From Symbiodinium natans (taxonomy: Eukaryota; Sar; Dinophyceae; Suessiales; Symbiodiniaceae), in the NCBI GenBank assembly GCA_905221605.1, contig CAJNDS010000434.1, positions 62,001 to 126,000 of the forward strand: a stretch of 64,000 nt of DNA, written 5' to 3'. This document shows, piece after piece, positions 34,788-48,200 of this stretch. The position numbers and the translations under genes were made by a program. Positions within the stretch are counted from its first letter, which is position 1; each line of letters begins with the position of its first letter. The notes under the pieces were generated by a model, which was not told where the DNA came from, made no database searches, and worked only from the letters and a program-made list of their open reading frames with translations.

Positions 34788-37700
34788 CTAGATGCTACTA
34801 GTATCGTAAAGAGGCACACGACCTCGTCTAGCCCCGCATGACTCCAACATGTCGTGCTTAGCAGCATACAGCAGGGCTCCTGCCGACTTGCTGCTTCGCC
34901 TGAACTTGCTTGATCCACCGCATGATGCAGCGGTCGAACCTGCCAGGGATTTGTCTGTCCGAGTCCGGCACGTGCAAGCTTCAGAAGCTTCAGAAGCTTC
35001 AGAAGCTTCAGAAGCTTCAGAAGCTTCAGTCCAAAAGGTCAGGTGTGCAAGGACAAATTGCAGCACGCTGTTTGGTAGACACTGTGGCGGCGCACGGTTC
35101 GACCAAATCACCAACGCGGCCGATGATGCGAAAGAGGGCGAAGTTCCAGGAGCAGAGGTCCTGCAGCAGCCTGGCGTGCAAGAACTCGACTTGCTCATGT
35201 GGGGGCTTACGAAAATGGGGGACCCCTAAGATCGATCCCGAAATAGTAAGATTCCCTTATAGTAAGGACCCCAATAACCTACCCCTAATTCCGTAAACCC
35301 GCATGTGTGGTTCACGGATTCATGGTCACATCGCAAGCGCTTCACATGCCAAGCGCGTCAGCGTGGCTGGCAGCATATGACCTGGATGTCTTCGTTGTCG
35401 CCCATCCCTGGTGCATGCGTCCACGCAAGCGTTGAACCACAAGAACTTCGCCACGCGTTGTTTCTGACACTGGCCCTTCTGCAGCTTCCGTGCCTTGTAG
35501 TACTAGGTCAATAAGCGTTGGCGAAGCTACCTGCTCTGGATAGGCTGCAAGCAGTGAACAGCACACCTTGGGACGCAAAATCGCTTCTGCATCAGGCACT
35601 GCAAAAAAAAAACCATGTCAGCCGAAGCAAGCAATTCTGCACGGCCCACACTCAGAGAGGGGCGGTATACGCAAACTTCCGCAAAGGCAGCCCATCGTCT
35701 ACCTGGCGAATTCTCAGAGGCCCTGCAACGATCACACCAGCCTGCACAGACCCCCCCACCTTATGCTTGAACGGCCCCAGGTCCACCTCTCTGATGAGCT
35801 CCGGCCTTGCACTTCTGCTGCAAACAACAGCGACCCCAACGATCAACCACAAAGAAGAGGAGCAGGAACTAACAGCATTGTGGAACAGCAACAGGAACGG
35901 CCCAGCAGCACGAGCACCAACCGCTGCTGCCGCTGCAGCTGCTGAAAAAGCAGCACCAGTTTGCATTGGGTGCATGCAACAGCGAACTGGCCAAGGCATG
36001 CGCTTCTGTTTGGAATCCTCTTTGATTCGTTCGAGGATGAGGTCTGTGCTGTCCTGCAGGCAGTTGAAAGTTGAAAGCCCCGAGCGGAAACATCGCGACG
36101 CCCTGTTGCATTGGGCAGCTTAACCCATTCATTTGCATGGTCCACTCATGGTCCCTCAGGATCTCGGAGCAAGTCGGGGAGACACAAACAACGTTCACCG
36201 AATGCAGCGCCGCTTTCCTCACCTGGCAACAGCACAGAGTAACCAGAGGTACACACAAAAAAACAGGTCAACACTGGGCGCGATAAGTCTCGACCTGCAA
36301 CTCCTCATCACCCAGGCAGGTCAGCAAGGCTTCCTGCACAAGTCGCAGTAAGCATGGTTTGACCCTGTTGGCGAGTGACATCAACAACAGACCCGACCTT
36401 GAGCGGCAAGACCGCAGAGGCCTGTCTCAACACATTAGACTGTTTCTTTCCGTCCCACAAAATTCCACAGACCGGAGGCTGATAGAGGCTGATAGATAGC
36501 GCACCTGACACTGCTTTGCCGCAGCGAAACGCACGGCAGCCACCGCGGCGGCTCTCATCCTCCAACTCTCCCTGGCGCAATGTCAGACAGAAGGAAGCTG
36601 CAAGGCTGGCGATGGTGCCGATTCGCTCTCTGTTTCGGGCCGCCTGTCTCGATTAGACAGCAATGTTGTCAAAGCTTGCATCACGGCATCCTGGCCAGCA
36701 TGAAAACCAAGCACGCGCAATGGGAATTGCAAACCACTGTGAGTGGAATTAGTGGTGTCGAAAATCCACCCGAGGAGGCAGTCAAACTGACAAAAACATG
36801 ACATGGGGCAAAAGCGCGACGAAAACTTCGCTGTGTTCGTTTTCCTACGGAAGGCCTTCTCTATCCTCTGACAAGGAACCCTTTCCCGTGGAGATGTCAA
36901 AGCACACAACCCAAAGCCCAGACCCAGCTTGGGTTTGTCACGCAGAAGGGGGTGCCCTTCTCTGGCACCTCCGGATTTGAGCCAGGGACCAGTTTGTCGT
37001 CAACAACAGACCCTGGCACTGCTTCGACTATCTGTCAAGGCAAGCAATCCACGCACAGGACGCTCCATTTGGGTTATATGGGTGTTTTGGGTCTGGAGAA
37101 ATGGCGCTACAAACGTTTGGAGCCCTTGCCAAGCCGCAGGAACTCTTATTAAGCTTGCTAACGCCGGGGGACGACCTAACGCACGCAAGCTGTTTCCAGA
37201 GGCGCTTTGCGGTGAGAAAGGGCACATGCAAGCTGGCTTGCCAAGTCACGACCGAGGAAGGAAGGTACTTGTGTGAAGGCGCAACATTTGTGAAAGGGCC
37301 CAGGCCCCAGTGCGTCACTCAAACATCTTGTTCGCGAAAGTAAATTCCCAGACCTGTCAGACTTGGCGCCTGTTGGCTGTCCAGGCGAACATGCACCCGT
37401 CGAAGTAGCTGCTTTTTCGCCAAAACGAGCGACAATTCATGGTGCTTCTCCTCGGAACGTTTGTTTACGAAGTTCTCCAAGCCCTTGTATTGAAACGGCA
37501 TGAGCCGCAGGCTCAACCTTGGGGATGTGTGTATAGACTAATGAAAGGCAAGGTTCTCCCAAATTGCTTTGGACTTGCTTTCTATTCTTGGACCCTGCTG
37601 CCAGCGGGCACGCAAACGTTTGCGCCCCGCGTTGCCCGTCGCCATAGCGTGCTATGCATTGCGGGCTGTCAAGCTGCTTTCTTCATAGATGTTTGAGCAA

Positions 37701-40700
37701 CCGCCGAAAAAGATGCCGCAAAATGCCACAACAGCGCAACGGGTCGAGGCTTGTCCGGGGAGAGGAGAGCGCCTGCGTTGATGCGGTAAGTCCTGTTACG
37801 TTTTGTCAAAGCTTCCGGCTCCTGGCACAGTCCGAGGCACACGCATGTTGTCCAGCATCCCCGACAAAAAATGCTGATCCACTTCCTAGGAAACGCTCTG
37901 ATCGTGCCAAGATCTTCCCACGCACAGTGAACGCATTCTAGGTCGTCCTGTGCATTAGGACCGCTCGGAGGGAGCTTGTCTTCAGCATGGAGCGCAAGTC
38001 GCCGAGCCAAGGTCTGGTTGGCCCTTTGCTGCCGAATGCTCTGAAGCCACTCGCGCCACCCGCAGAAACCCCAGCAGTTGCAAGCGGCTGCTTGAGGCTG
38101 CAAACAAGGGCAGACCAGGGGCAGAGATGCCTATGGCCAGCCCAGCAAGCAGCCAAGAACATCGGAGTCAGAGATGATGAGAAGACCGCGTGCGCGATGG
38201 CCGCGTGACGAACCCAAGCGGAGAAGACTAGAACTTTCGCGTTGAGATGATTGCAGCTATACATCAGAATCCAAAATCGCATCCGAAGACTCAGGCCGAC
38301 CTCCTTGCAACAGTTTTTGATGCGATTTCCACCATGAAAAAAGCTTCACATGGCACTTTTTCTGGCATACCCAAAGTAGACTTAGATGATCTCACGACTC
38401 TGACCATCAAGGTTTGCTACATTGGGACCAGTGAAATTAAAGTAAACACAGCCTTTCGGGCATCAGATGCCTGGTCAACAGTGAGCAGGTGTCCCAGCGA
38501 CTCAGACACGACATTCCGCATGCTCTCCTGGCAACCATTCGAAGTGCTGCATTCAAGTGAATACAAAAGTTCCACATCATGTGACGTCATTCTCTCTCAT
38601 TTTTACCTAGCAAAGCATAGAAGGTACCTCCTGGGAGTCAGCATACTGCTGCAGAATGGGCCTTAGCGCGAGCCAGCATGAGCACTGACTTTGGCTAAGC
38701 CTGACCGAAGGTCTGAAGCCCAGGCAGAACCCGTGGAACATGTGGCTTCAAATGCTCTGCAAGAGCACGGGATCCATGCCTGGTAGAGCCAACTGCAGCA
38801 ACAAGAAGGCACAAAACTTGTTTCGGGTGGAGGGCTTAGGGGGTTAGGGGTTTTGGGGGGTAGTTTAGGGCTTGGGGTCACACTGCAATGGCCTCTCAGC
38901 AACGCCAATCGCAATGACTTCCCGAAGCGACGTCAACAGCAAGTACCTGTGCTAGCAAGAACTCCGCAAGAATTCCGTGATGCCGCTTTTCGGCGGCTCT
39001 CAAATCGGCGCTTTCAGCAGTTGCTGGTATACAGCGCTTATCTGGTTGATTGCGGCACTGTTTCTTTTGGGCTTCGGCGCCGGCCTGGCAAGGGGGTTGA
39101 ACTTGAATGAATGTCTGGCTGCTCTTCGAGTCTTGCTTCATGCCAGCAAAGATTTCTCACCAAAGCACCCTGCCTGCTGCACGTTGTCAATCACGACTTT
39201 CAGCAGCGTGCCCATGGCACCCACGGTTGCCTGAGCATGCCACCAAAGGAATGCCCCGAAGGATAGATCATGGCACCACCAGGCTCCTCAGGCTCCTAAC
39301 ATCTTCCGCAGTCTCGCTTAGGCTTCCACATAACCCAACGCCAGTGCAGCTGCAAGCCGAATCTCGTCCTCGGACAAGGGAAAGAAAGGATGTGATGCCA
39401 TTGATGACTGAAATTCAACTAGCGTCCTGCTGGCTTTCCAGCTGATGCAGCAGCACATCGCAAAAGCCGGGAACCCCGGAAAGGTCAGCGTACCTGCGAT
39501 GAGCCAGAGGCTTCTTGACGACTTTTCATACTCTCCATACTCTCCATATTACTACCACTGGATGCGTCAAACCTCGGGGGCGCACTTGCCAGTTTCACCC
39601 AGAGCCAGCAGCGACAGCTCACACTGATGCATTACCTGGAGGTTGCACCCAGGAATACTTCAGATCCCTTCTGTGTCATCTCATGTCATCTCATGTCATC
39701 TCGTTTCAGCACACCTCAGGTGCCGGGTTCCCGGAGGTCTTCTTCACACTCTCCAAGAAGTGCTGCACCGCAGCCTGGCAAAAATGGTAATTGCACCCAA
39801 AAAAAGTCGCTGAACTCGCCTCGAACACCCCGGGGGCTCTTTGGGGCTATTCGACGTTTTACCTAGGGGGGGGGGGGGGGGGGGGGCGAGGTGCTCCTTC
39901 TGCACGTCGGGAGCCGAAGAGGCCGTTACTGCAGCCAAACCCTTCGCGAGGGTGCCGATGACCTGTCACGCGCATCATGGCGGAAAACGCGAGACTCGAA
40001 TTCCCTCAAAGCCCCCAGAGCGTAGCAATGCGCCAGCGCGGCGTGCCGCTGTGCCTGCACATGGCATGTTCTCATTAGCCTTGGGCTCCTAAGTCCTAAG
40101 TCTTAAGTTTCACACGGGTTCGGGTCATTTCAAGGCTGATCATCAGGACTCTTGCTTTCGAGGTTGCTGTCTGTCTCGGCTTGCACATCTCGGCTGCCCC
40201 GCCTGCGCCTGCGCCGTAGCGATGACCGAAGTGTTGCTGAGCTCCTGGCAGGCGATGGTGCTACTCGCACGAGGTAGATTGAGCGCAAAAGCTGGACACT
40301 TTGGACACCACTTGGGGCTTTTCCTGGCGCAGCTTCTCGAAAGGGCAGTGGTCGCGATGCTGCGCAACTCGAGACAAGAAGTTCAGGATCGAATCCTTGG
40401 CAGCCACTTGCGCATTCTGCATACTCTACTCTGCGAGTTGTCCTCGTGGAATATATCTCGAGGTCCCGGCCAAGGCGCTGCCCTGCAGGAGCGGCGACCG
40501 ACACACGGTCAGCACCGCCGGCACCTGCTGGTCACGGTCATGGGGCCAAGACATGCAGTCATGCAGAGCAGAGCAACACAAAGTCAGATCTGACTCTGCC
40601 GCTGTGGCACACAGCGCTCGATCACCTGGGGTGCCATTCGCGGTGAAGTGGCAAGGACCTGACCACCCCATCGCCAGCGTCGTGCAAGCGCTACACGTAT

Positions 40701-43700
40701 GAAGCCCGCCATGCAAGCCTGCACGGCGATCTGAACGCAGAGATCCGTTATGTAGAGGTCGGTGTCGGTAATGAACGGAACCATGTCACCTGGCATGGAC
40801 ATACGCCTCGCTGTCAAGCAACCTTTCTCAACTATCATGGCCGAATGGCCAAGAATCTGCATCATGGTCTCATTCGGCATGCCGCCGCCATACCTGGCAC
40901 GTCCAACCGGTCTTACGATCATGTGCCCGGCATCTACCATGCGGAGCAGAGCACTTCTTGATGAGGTGCACAAGTGCATCCAAGCACTGCTGCCTGCAGA
41001 AAGGACATATTGATACAGATGTACTATGATGTACAGGCAGCATATTATGGACAGGGGAACGGTCTGGTGGCCTGAAGGAACGGCTATTCTGGCTCAGGTA
41101 TTGTGACAAGGTGCCACCAACCTCAGTTCACCCCAGCTTGCTTGAGGAAAAGGGGGCTCCGCCACAAGCATTCCACTGCCCTCCAAGAGACGGCCGGGAG
41201 AATGGAGCCGACCGCAGCGATCTGTACCTCCCGATCATGGCATCTGTAGACCCAATCCTAAATGCCGCGCAAAAGCTGTAGGCTGACAATTCAGACACCA
41301 TGGCTTTAAAGGCCAGGAGGAGGGGCACTTTGGAAATGCACATCGTCCTCAAGGCCTTGATGGCGGTTGTGCGGGTGACCTGCAGGTGCTTCCTGCTGAC
41401 AAGCTCCATGCAAACGATATACTGCCACCGGCGCGCCCCGCCTCGTTCTTGATGCGCTCCACAAAGGACGGCAGGCAGTCTTGAATCGGAGCCTGGAAGT
41501 CCGGCAAGTCCTGCCCAGCATGATTACGCATCCCTACACAGGTGGCTCCATGTACAGCTCAAACAGGCACCCATCCCCCATAGAAGCCCCAGTCCCCAGT
41601 GCAAGCCACCAAATGGCCCAAGCACTCCAGCGCACTTTCCTTGACCTGCCAAGAAAGGTCGGCTTCTTCATCGGCCACTTAGGAGAGCCCTTCTCCTGAG
41701 AGCCTCTTGGTCAATGTCCGTCGCCAGGAGCTTGCTCTTGAGTACCTCTTCGCAGGGCCATGCGCTGCAAACATCTACAAACTACAAAGCTTTAAATCGG
41801 CTTAGGCTCCTAACCTACACCACGCGAGGCCATGCTTCTCTTGCATGTCGAGGCAGAGCGCACGTCGAAAACGGGCAGCATAACCTTCAACTCAGAGCTG
41901 ACTGCCTCTGGAGACGGCCTGAAGTTCAGAAACCAAACGCAGTGAAATGTACCTACAGCGTCTGGCAACTACTGCTGAGGGGTTGCTGCTAAACAGCCGG
42001 CCAAGTCCCCTCAAGAAGACAAGAGGCCTCAGGGTGTAGACGTACGCCCCGATGGCCCTCAGAGCCTGCGCAACAAGCACTCTGCCAGCCCATCTGCTTT
42101 CCTCACAGCCTAGTAGATGGAGACAAGGAATGCAGTGGCGGGAAGTTGTTCGATACACTTTCGGACGGTCTGGTATCATTTTCTTTGCTCGACCCGATCA
42201 TGGGGCTTCCCTGTATTTCGCCGCGGCCACAGCCTGCTACCCTGCAAAGTGGTGAGAGCCTAACTCTCACCCACGGTTCGAGCCACGCAGCCGAAAGAGC
42301 AGCGTGGCCATTGGGGCCGCAGGTGGTCCAACTGCTGCTCTGCAAAGTGTCCAACATTTCTCGCTGCGTGGTCTGTCACACGGCGGCGTTGCTTGCAAAG
42401 CCTGTATCCCCGACATCCTTCCCGGGGCTCCCATGTTTGCATCGTGCAGCTACAGGGGATGTACCAACGGGCGCCATGAAAATAAGAACTCATCGAACCG
42501 CATGAGCCGGCTGCCTGCGCAATCGACTTGTAGTACGTGTCCGAGCAGCAGGTCAAAAACAAAGGGCCTCTTGAATGCTGTGAATGCTTTAGTTTCCTGA
42601 CCCACGTCCCTTCTCCCATCTCAGTCTGGGACAGAGCTCCGGAGCAAGCTGCTGAAAAGTCGCGGCCGTCAAGAAGTACTCGGCCAAGTGCCTGAAAGCA
42701 GGCTGTGAGCTCCACATCCGGCTCTGTGCGGATCCCAAGTCGCAGGCCTAGTCAAGACCAGACTGTCCAGCCGCATGGATGAGTTTGACTCCTTCATGGC
42801 TCGTACGAGCTCGTCCTTGACCTGCCAAAAACCAGCGCTGGCAACGCGCAAGCAGGAAGCTCACGAGCGGATCCTGTGGCAAGTTGGGCTCGACGTGCTG
42901 CGGAATGCACTCGGACCTTGGTACGCAGAAGTTGCCGAGAGAATCAGTTTGCGGCTTGCGCTATACATTCGCGATAAAAATGAGTGCCAAGCAGTGTTCG
43001 CAGCAGGATCAACGCACCCTGTCGTGTTTTTGCTGCCTGCAGGAATCTGCTGATGCTGCGATGCTGCATTTTGCGACATCCCTACATTCCTTACCAAGCT
43101 CCCGCGAGGTCCTTGGAGCGCATCTGCTTGTTCAGCTGCGAGATGCATGCCGGAACCACGGCGATGAGGTGCTGCGAGGTCGGCCGCTCCTGGGGCCATC
43201 GAAGATCACCATCAACAGAGCAAGCTGTGAGCACAAGAAGCGAAAATGAAACACAAAAAAAGTGTGGGGTGTCCTTGGGAGGTAAGGCTCGCTCCACCTG
43301 CAATAGAGTCGACAGGAGCAGGGCAGATTCCTAGAGCCTTGTGGAGACAAAGGCTCTCAGCATTCTCAGGTACCTCCAGTATGAAGGTGGATGAAGCTGA
43401 AGGGGTCGAAGCCACGCTCGAGGCAGCAAAGAAAGGCTGCGTCTCGCAGGAATGACAGAGTTGTCCATAGTTGTCCGAACTCAAGAGGCAAGGGTCTCAA
43501 ACACATGCTTTACACCTTGCCTTTATCACGGCTGCCTGTGCCATCTCACCAAACGTGGTGAACACGTCCAACTTGACGCTCTCCTCACCTGAAAGAAATC
43601 AAAGCAGCTACAATAACTTCCTGGTGTTGCAGATGTCCAACTACTGCGCTCTCCGAGATTCTCGCGCTCATTGAAGCGTGCTATCAGCGGCTGAGCAAAC

Positions 43701-45225
43701 TTGGAGTAAATTTCATCTAACCTGACCCATCATGCAGAAACATCATGGCAAAGCCAGCTTCACGAACTTGGCAAGATCCAGCTCTTACTGTTGGTTCGTA
43801 GGGAATGAGGGGGTGAGGAACTCTATACAATCCCTCAAAGGGTATATGCAGGGGGATATGGGGTACCTGATTCCCTCCTTCCCTACTAGCCAACAGTAAG
43901 AGTTCTGACTCCCACTGGCCCACCTGTCCGGGAGGCCCTTTACCATGGCCTCCAAGACCTGTCGAAGAGAAAGAGTGCTCAAAAGACAGCAAGAAGCTGA
44001 AATGGGGTTTGCGAAATTAGGGGGACCCCTGAGAAAGACCCCAAGTCAAACGGAGCCACCGCTCTGAAAGCCTCTCTGAGAGCTTCCCCCAAATCCTAAA
44101 CCCTAGCCCTAAACCCTAACCCCTAACCCTTAAACCCTAAACCCTGGCCTTCAGCGCTGCTCTCCGAACCTTCCAGGAGTTGTCGTCGTCGTCGGAGTCC
44201 ACCAGCCCATCTTCATCGAATTCCTCGAAGCCGTCGTCCATGGTGGCATCCTGGATGCCAGACCAGGGTTTAGGGTTTAGGGTTCAGGGTTTAGGGCTTA
44301 GGTTTAGGGTTTAGAGCAGTCCTGGGCATCACCGGCATCGTAGAAGTTGGGATCGTATGCTACCAAGCTGAGAATCACCCCGCAGAGCTCGTCCAGGTGG
44401 GGCATCATCTGTCCAACAACAGAGAGGTCAAGACTTCGCTGCAAGAATAGGGATAATAATTCTTAATAGTAATAGCTAACCATATTTAACCCATATTAAT
44501 GAGGTAATAATAAAAATAGTAATGATAGTAATAGTAATCATAATAATGATGATAATGCTTCAAGCACAACAAACGGCAACTCTTTTGGCAAGCCGTTCCT
44601 CCTTGGAGCAGCGCAGCACGAAGCACTCAAAGGCGTTCAAGCAATTCTCTACAACCTGAAGGAGCAGGTATCAGGCTAGAGGCAACACCTTGAGAACCTT
44701 CAGATGCCAGGGGCCCCACCTCATGGTCTTTCTCATTATCGCCATCCATGGAGACATCTTCTTGAGTCGCCTGCGCATCCAAGAGACAAGTGAGTGAAGG
44801 ACAAAGAGGCGTCGGTTTCCGAAGGGGCCTGGTTCACTATCTGGAAGAACAGTGGGGCAATTTCTTTCAAGTGCTGGCCGATTCGGAAACCTTGTCTCAG
44901 GGCAGCGTGCGGGCAGCTCTTGGATGCACGCTCAACTTGTGCTCAAGCACGTGGAAGTTTCCGAAATTAGGGGTACCTTATTGGGGTCACTCATCTAAGG
45001 GGAGCCTACTATTTGGGGGTTTTTATTCGCCTCGGCTTCCTGCCGACAAGCGTCTGGAACAAGCAGACCCCGGTTCTTGCCTAACCCAACCCATGCAAAA
45101 TTTTGTGACCCCCCCCCCCCCGCCCTGTGGGACCCCCCCGAATCGCTTGGAGGAGCTGCAAACCGAAGCCGTGGAGGGTCCCGGCTGTCGGTGGCTGCTA
45201 CAGTCGGATCCCCCCTCCACCCTCC

Positions 45226-45258
<33 letters not shown>

Positions 45259-48200
45259 TTTAACCCCGCTGCCCTGCCCGGCTGCCGAGGCGGCGCGCCC
45301 AAGCGTTTACAATTATAAGGGCCCCCATATGTTCGTAAACTCCCATGTGTAAGTGGCAGGCCGACATTCCTACTCACGGTGCTGATGCACTGGATGTACC
45401 TGATCACAACACCAGAGACATTCACCCGGCGGCATGAAAGTCCTCACAACATGGCCAACACATGCCGAAGCACTTCTGCTTTTCTGCTTTTGTGCCCGCT
45501 TGTCGGACATCGGCAAGCAATGTCCTCAATTCAAGGCATTGAAACTTATATCCGTCTGATCTTTCACAAGAGGGCCCATTCCGTGTCCTCATCAAGGTAT
45601 CTAGCTGCCGATCTGCTAGCACTGCGGAGAGAGCTCCGATGCAGGCTATGACCTGCCACATCAAACTGTAAGATCACAAACTTTTACCCCTGCCTCAATG
45701 GTTCCTAATGACACGGTCCTGCTAACGCTCAAAGGCGGAAACTGTTTGAAGCGAGGGACGTTCCCGACTGTGGACTGTTCGTGTCAGACCGACAGTACTC
45801 AGGTCATGGCCATCACAACTCGCGTGCATGTTGATGATTCTGAACATTCAGCCGCGCAGACAACATTTGCCTTCAATGTGCCCCGTGCACGCACAAGACG
45901 TTTTGTATGACCGCCAAATGCACGGGGGCACGGCGATATTCTGTCACTTCATCACTTCTGATTCTCCCTTTCGTTCATCAATGATCATCATGTCCAAAGT
46001 TGTGAAACCAAGAGGAAAGTGGCGTTTAGGGCTTAAGGGTTTAGGGCCGTAAGTGAGTAGTATAAGAATTTTGGCGCTGCGTGTCAATGGAGCCACGAGC
46101 CACTGCTCTCAAAACCCGACCGCATGGCCGCACGATCCGACAAGAAAAGTTAGCAAGACCGCCTCCCGAAGAAATAATGTACGGCGAACCGTTTCTTCGG
46201 AACCCCAGCAACAGTAATCCACGGCTTCTGACTCGCTGCTTTGCTTGCCAAGCTGTTTTGTCGGCTTGTGTTCCATAGCATCAACAGCGACCTGCCCGTC
46301 TGTGAAATTCTGGGGTTCGCCTTCCCTAGATAATGGCACGTGCGTGATGAAAACAGGACAAGCCTTGCTTCTCTGATTCAACTAACAGTGCCCCCCCCCC
46401 CCCCCCCACACCACTCGCAGCGACATGTCACCACACAACGAAACTTGAAAGCACACTGAGAACACGGATCCAGGCTGCCCACCTTTTTTCGCAAGGAGGT
46501 CTTGTGCTGCTTGGGCTTTAGCAAGTTCAGCAGCGAAGTAGCCATGTTATCCTGCATCAGCTTCGGCCGTGAGAGGAAGCGTCTCAAGTGCAGCAGACGT
46601 GTCACTTGCCCGGGAGGCCTGGTCGGACCACTGCATTATACGATTGTCACCTTGGTTGTCGCGGACTTGCTTAAAGTCAAAAGGTTGCTTGCGTTTCGTC
46701 TGCACAGTGTGGACCGTCTTGTATGGAGTTCCTCTTCCACCAAATTCAACGAGTTGGGCAGTTGCTCGCTGCTGAAAGGCTCAGGTTGGCACCGAATCTC
46801 TTCAAGAAGTCGTGGAAGACGTCTGTACATTCTTCCTTGACCTGTGCAAAATATCATGTTGCGCAACACGAGAATCAACTCACGGTATCCGGCTCCCCTC
46901 AAAGTGAACTAAAAACGCTCTCTTTCCAGCTGCCTCTAGCGAAGGAATCGACGTGATGCCATGCAACATCTTTGGCAAGACCTTGACTTTCGTCTCAAAG
47001 CTACTGAAAGTGACTGAAGCCGCTTGGAAACACTGCGCCAGGCCAGGAATCAAGCATTTTGGCAGGCGAGAGCGCTACAAGAGGCCGGCCTCAGGCCAGG
47101 GTCATGGCGGGTCATGCCGATGCAGATTCCCAGGCAGCCCCCCGCCCACAAGCCGATCACAGAAAACATGCAGCAGTGCAGCCCAGGAGCAGCTCCGACA
47201 ACAGGCCCTTCAAGCATGTTGCATAGATGTCCCGAACCTTGCAGGCTCAGCCAGGCTCAGACTCTGCACACAAAGGGCTTCGGTACCAGAGTTTCTCACC
47301 TCGGCTTTGCCATCCAGAACTTGCTGGCTGAGTTTGGCCAGCACCTGCCCCCACAGAAAGAGTAAAGGCAGGAATCTGCAAAGCGCGGTGCAGTGCGTCG
47401 CTTGCGCCTCTCCGATCTGCTGCTCTTGAAACTTGCACACTATTTTGGCCAGGCACTTCACCTTGCGCTTCGCAGGAGACATCCCACAATCCTAAGGCCC
47501 GGCATCTTGTCTTCCATATTCTGCCCAGTCACGGCATTCCCCTGCACGTCGATGCTCTGGTCCTGACAAGCGTAAAAAGAGAAAGGACACAAAGTGCATC
47601 GGTCCTAGCTGCGACGTATTGCGCCTCCAGCTGCTTCACAAAAGCTTGACATACTCTTTTCTGGAGGTGCACATCTAGCACCTGCCAGGGGGGCAAATCG
47701 AACAGACTCGGTTCGGAACTTTCGTGCGAGAGCATGCATAGCGGTTTCCATCACTTGACACCAGTCGCTCAGTCACTCAGCCACTCAGCCAGCCAGCCAC
47801 TTAGCCACTCAGACACTTAGACACTCACAAGGGTCTAAGTGACTGAGTGACAGGGTCTGGCCTGTGAAGGCTAAGACTTTGAGTGACTGAGTGACTGCCT
47901 TCAGCCTCCGACAATGCAAGTCTAGGTGTCTGAGTGACTGGGTCTGCTCTGAATGGCTGAGTGCCTGAGCGACTGGGTCTGACTTAAGGGACAGAGTGAC
48001 TGAGCTCGACTGGTTTCAACATACAGCGTCTGAGTGTCCGATCTGCGGCGGCCCAATCTCGAATTTTCGGGGGGCCTCGGGCCGCTCCGCCATTGCTTCT
48101 TGCCGCGAGCGCCCTAAGCCCTGTTCGTAACTGCTGCGTTGCTTGGGGATGGTTGTCATCGCTTGTCCCCAATTTCGCCAGCGTTGAGCAGCTTCAGTGG

